This document shows, piece by piece, positions 61,169 through 64,000 of a stretch of DNA of 64,000 nucleotides. Every line of letters begins with the position of its first letter. Positions within the stretch are counted from its first letter, which is position 1. A program made the position numbers and the translations under genes. The notes under the pieces were generated by a model. It saw only the letters and a list, made by a program, of their open reading frames with translations, made no database searches and had not been told where the DNA came from. Location of the stretch: assembly GCF_000499845.2 (NCBI RefSeq), contig NC_023751.2, forward strand, positions 9,587,564 through 9,651,563, given 5' to 3'. The stretch comes from Phaseolus vulgaris. Its lineage: Eukaryota; Streptophyta; Magnoliopsida; Fabales; Fabaceae.

Positions 61169-64000
61169 ATGGCACGTAGACCACCTACTCCTCCTCCACC
61201 AGTAGATATGCCCAACTTAGCTCGGGCAATAGAGATGATGGCAACAGCCTTGCAACAACAGAGTGCTACTATGACACAACAACATCAGGTCGCCCTTCAT
61301 CAATTAGAAACAGCTAGATTAGCAGCAGAAGCATCTCAGCTTCATCAACAACCCCATACCTTTAGTCTGGAGGATTTTCTAAGACACAATCCACCCAGAT
61401 TTAATGGCAAGGTAAATCTAGATGGATTAGACCAGTGGGTGAGAGACATAGAAAGAATCTTTGAAGCTACTCAATGCCCCGAAGAGAGAAAGTTATCCTA
61501 TGCCATTTATGTACTAACTGAAGAAGCTGAATTCTGGTGGATAGGCATAAAGCAAATGATGGAAAACAAAGGAGAAGATGGCACTTGGGAGAACTTCAAA
61601 CTAAGATTCCTGGAGGAGTATTTTCCCGATAGTGTCAGGTATGCAAAAGAAATTGAATTCATGCAGCTAGAACAAGTAAATCTTTCAGTCACTGAATATG
61701 CTACTAGGTTCAAACACCTAGCTAGATTTTACACCCAGACCATGACTGAGGCTTGGAGATGTAGAAAATTTGAGTTTGGGTTGAAGCAAGAGCTTAAAGA
61801 AGTGGTGATTCCTATGTCCATTAGAGATTTCCCTGCTCTAGTGGAGAAAGCAAAAGTAGTTGAGAGTTTGAAAAATAGTAGCATACTTGCTAAGCCTTAA
61901 GTGGGAGGACCTTCTAAAAGCATGCTTAAATATGAAGATAGAAAAAAACCTTATTTCAAACCTCAATCTTATAGCAGTGGAAGACCCAGTTCTTAATCAC
62001 CACCTAGTTTCAGATGTTTTAGATGTGGTGGGCCACATGTTGTTAGATTTTTCCCTCATCTAGTGTCAAATGTGACATGTGATAGATGTCACATACAAAA
62101 GACTGTCGTGTCCAATTGGGAGCTCCAAATTCTGGCGGAGTGTAGCAAGTACAACAAAATAGTAATCAAAAACCCAAAGTTGATGGCAGAGTTTTTGCTA
62201 TTAGTGGAGCTGAAGCTTCACAGTCTGATAGCCTTGTTAGAGGTATTTGTTCTATCCTTGGAACACAGTTATCTGTATTGTTTGATTCTGGGGCAACCCA
62301 TTCTTTTATATCTTTTAATTGTGCTAAGAAACTTAAGTTGTCAGTCTGAGAGTTAGAAATTGAGTTGGTGGTATCTACACCAACAGAAGGTATTATAGTA
62401 ACTTCTTCCATGTGTGTTGAGTGTCCAGTAATTATAGATGGGCGGAGATACAAAATCAACATGATTTGTATACCTCTAAAAGATTTGGTGATTATATTGG
62501 GAATGGATTGGTTGTCTGCTAATCATATCCTTATAGATTGTGGTCGGAAGAAGTTAATTTTCCCTGGATTAGAAGGAATGCAGGTTATCTCAGCTCAACA
62601 GCTTGAAAGAGAGATACAAGAAGGTGAAAAATGTTTTATGCTCTTGGCTTGTTCTATAGTTACTAATAAAGTACAAAAAGATATGTTTGTAGTTGAAGAG
62701 TTTATGGATGTATTTCCTGATGAGATTCCTGGACTTCCACCTAAAAGAGAGATAGAGTTTGCAATAGACTTGATTCCTGGAGCAGGCCCTGTGTCAATTT
62801 CTCCATATCGAATGGCACCATCAGAGTTACCTGAATTGAAGAGACAACTAGAAGACTTATTGGAGAAACAATTCATTCGACCTAGTGTTTCTCCATGGGG
62901 AGCTCCAGTGTTATTAGTGAAGAAGAAGGATGGTTCGTCACGTCTATGCATAGATTATAGACAATTAAACAAGTTAACAATAAAGAATAAATATCCTCTT
63001 CCTAGAATTGATGACTTGATGGATCAGTTGCATGGGGAAGTTGTCTTTTCTAAGATAGATATGCGCTCAGGTTATCACCAAATTTCAGTGAAAGCGGAAG
63101 ATGTTCAGAAGACTGCTTTTAGATCAAGGTATGGTCACTATGAATTTCTGGTCATACCATTTGGTGTGACCAATGCTCCAGCTATCTTCATGGATTATAT
63201 GAATCGGATATTCAGACCTTTTCTTGATAAGTTTGTGGTAGTGTTCATAGATGATATCTTGATCTATTCTCGTACAAGGGAAGAACATGCAAAACATCTT
63301 AGAACTGTCCTAAACATTTTGAGAGAAAAACGGTTATATGCTAAACTTCCAAAATGTGACTTTTAGATGTCAGAAATATAATTTTTAGGACATGTCATCT
63401 CTGCACAGGGAATATGAATAGATCCTTCTAAAGTGGAGGTTGTACTTCAGTGGGAACGTCCTAAAACAGTTACAGAAATTAGAAGCTTTGTCGGGTTAGC
63501 AGGATATTACAGGAGATTTATAGAAGGCTTTTCTAAAATAGTGGCTCCTTTGACCCAATTGACTAGAAATGATCATCCTTTTGCATGGACTGAACAATGT
63601 GAGAGAAGCTTTGAAGAGTTGAAAAGAAGGTTGACTAATGCTCCTGTATTGACAATCCCTGATACCAATAAGTCTTTTGAAGTTTTTTGTGATGCTTCCT
63701 ATCAGGGATTGGGTTGTGTTCTAATGCAGAATAAGAAAGTTGTTGCCTACGCTTCTCGTCAGTTAAAGGTGCATAAAAGAAATTATCCAACTCATGATCT
63801 AGAATTGGCAGCAGTTGTCTTTGCTTTAAAAATATGAAGACATTTTCTTTATGGAGTTAGTTTTGATGTGTTTAGTGATCATAAAAGCTTGAGGTATTTG
63901 TTTGATTAGAAGGAGCTTAATATGAGGCAGAGGAGGTGGATTGAATTTTTAAAGGACTATGATTTCCAGCTAATATACCATCCTGGGAAAGCAAATGTTG
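61169..64000 (+). pseudogene. Gypsy gag-pol, broken and cut by the window end
   Basis: Gag starts at ATG 61169 with a Pro-rich 'RRPPTPPPP' tract, a Gln-rich helix, and the retrotransposon gag core ('QWVRDIERIFE', 'FWWIGI', 'FLEEYFP'). It is stopped by TAA at 61898-61900 and 61994-61996. A zinc-knuckle remnant 'CFRCGGPHVVRFFP' has lost its last Cys. A frameshift between about 62080 and 62280 separates gag from protease ('LFDSGATHSFI'). TGA at 62347-62349 breaks the protease. RT is intact at 62365-63363 ('[20 protein letters not shown]', '[11 protein letters not shown]', 'FIDDILIYS'). It is followed by TAG 63364-63366, TAA 63379-63381 and TGA 63415-63417. RNase H ('[13 protein letters not shown]', 'SDHKSLRYL') is cut by TGA 63835-63837 and TAG 63907-63909. 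Not functional. Confidence 0.93.

Larger units (their letters stand above)
53913..64000 (+). mobile_element. Ty3/gypsy LTR retrotransposon, right end beyond the window
   Basis: The element consists of a 5' LTR (53913-60742, interrupted by a copia element), a primer-binding site, gag (from 61169), protease, reverse transcriptase and the start of RNase H up to the window end. The domain order protease-RT-RNase H with 'FDSGATHSFI' and 'FIDDILIYS' is that of Ty3/gypsy. The gag text with 'RRPPTPPPPVDMPNLARAIE' suggests a chromovirus (Tekay/Del-like) lineage; that is inference. Its integrase and 3' LTR are not in view. Confidence 0.9.

Noticed and set aside
1..64000. CRISPR arrays, tRNA or rRNA genes, prokaryotic operons
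   Set aside because: None seen. The repeats are tandem or transposon-derived, no tRNA cloverleaf or rRNA text was recognised, and the genes are intron-containing plant genes.

Overview
The window looks like a gene-poor, very AT-rich stretch of nuclear DNA from a dicot plant. The reasons are four intron-containing plant housekeeping or transport genes with GT-AG introns, abundant (TA)n and (TAA)n tracts, and many LTR retrotransposons and MITE-like elements. A legume is the best guess, from the look of the genes and of the solo LTR at 15836-16914; this is inference and could not be checked by a search.

Layout. 1-587: 3' part of an LTR, then TAA/ATT microsatellite and a 4-copy minisatellite (3041-3340). 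5881-9368 (+): yellow stripe-like (YSL) metal-nicotianamine transporter, seven coding exons. 10232-11930: two MITEs of one family in opposite orientation, each with a 9-bp target duplication. 12493-13834 (-) and 15836-16914: two solo LTRs of different families. 17-28 kb: AT-rich desert with a 3-copy tandem repeat, a decayed copia integrase/RT fragment, one copy of a dispersed TIR repeat and a TIR-transposon-like patch that runs into ATT repeats. 28864-31836 (+): tail-anchored cytochrome b5, with a MITE in intron 1. 34865-36610: GC-rich degenerate minisatellite between inverted AT-rich arms.

38256-42222 (-): TBC-domain Rab GTPase-activating protein, five coding exons, with a recent 104-bp tandem duplication across an exon-intron boundary. 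A strongly GC3-biased 54-codon small ORF lies 148 nt upstream of its start. 45728-46290: second copy of the dispersed TIR repeat. 50473-52237 (-): 6-phosphogluconolactonase, the second step of the oxidative pentose phosphate pathway, three coding exons. 52730-53493: MITE-like element.

53913-64000 (+): a Ty3/gypsy retrotransposon cut by the window end, whose 5' LTR is split by a complete 5434-bp Ty1/copia element (55101-60534). Both elements are dead: stop codons, frameshifts and, in the copia element, loss of the primer-binding site and of the catalytic part of reverse transcriptase. The 12493-13834 and 1-587 LTRs belong to the same family as the gypsy LTR.

The four host genes are unrelated and independently transcribed; nothing suggests a gene cluster. 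I found no convincing undescribed biological system. The most useful leads are the 54-codon ORF, the exon-boundary duplication, the GC-rich array in its inverted arms, and the MITE pair.
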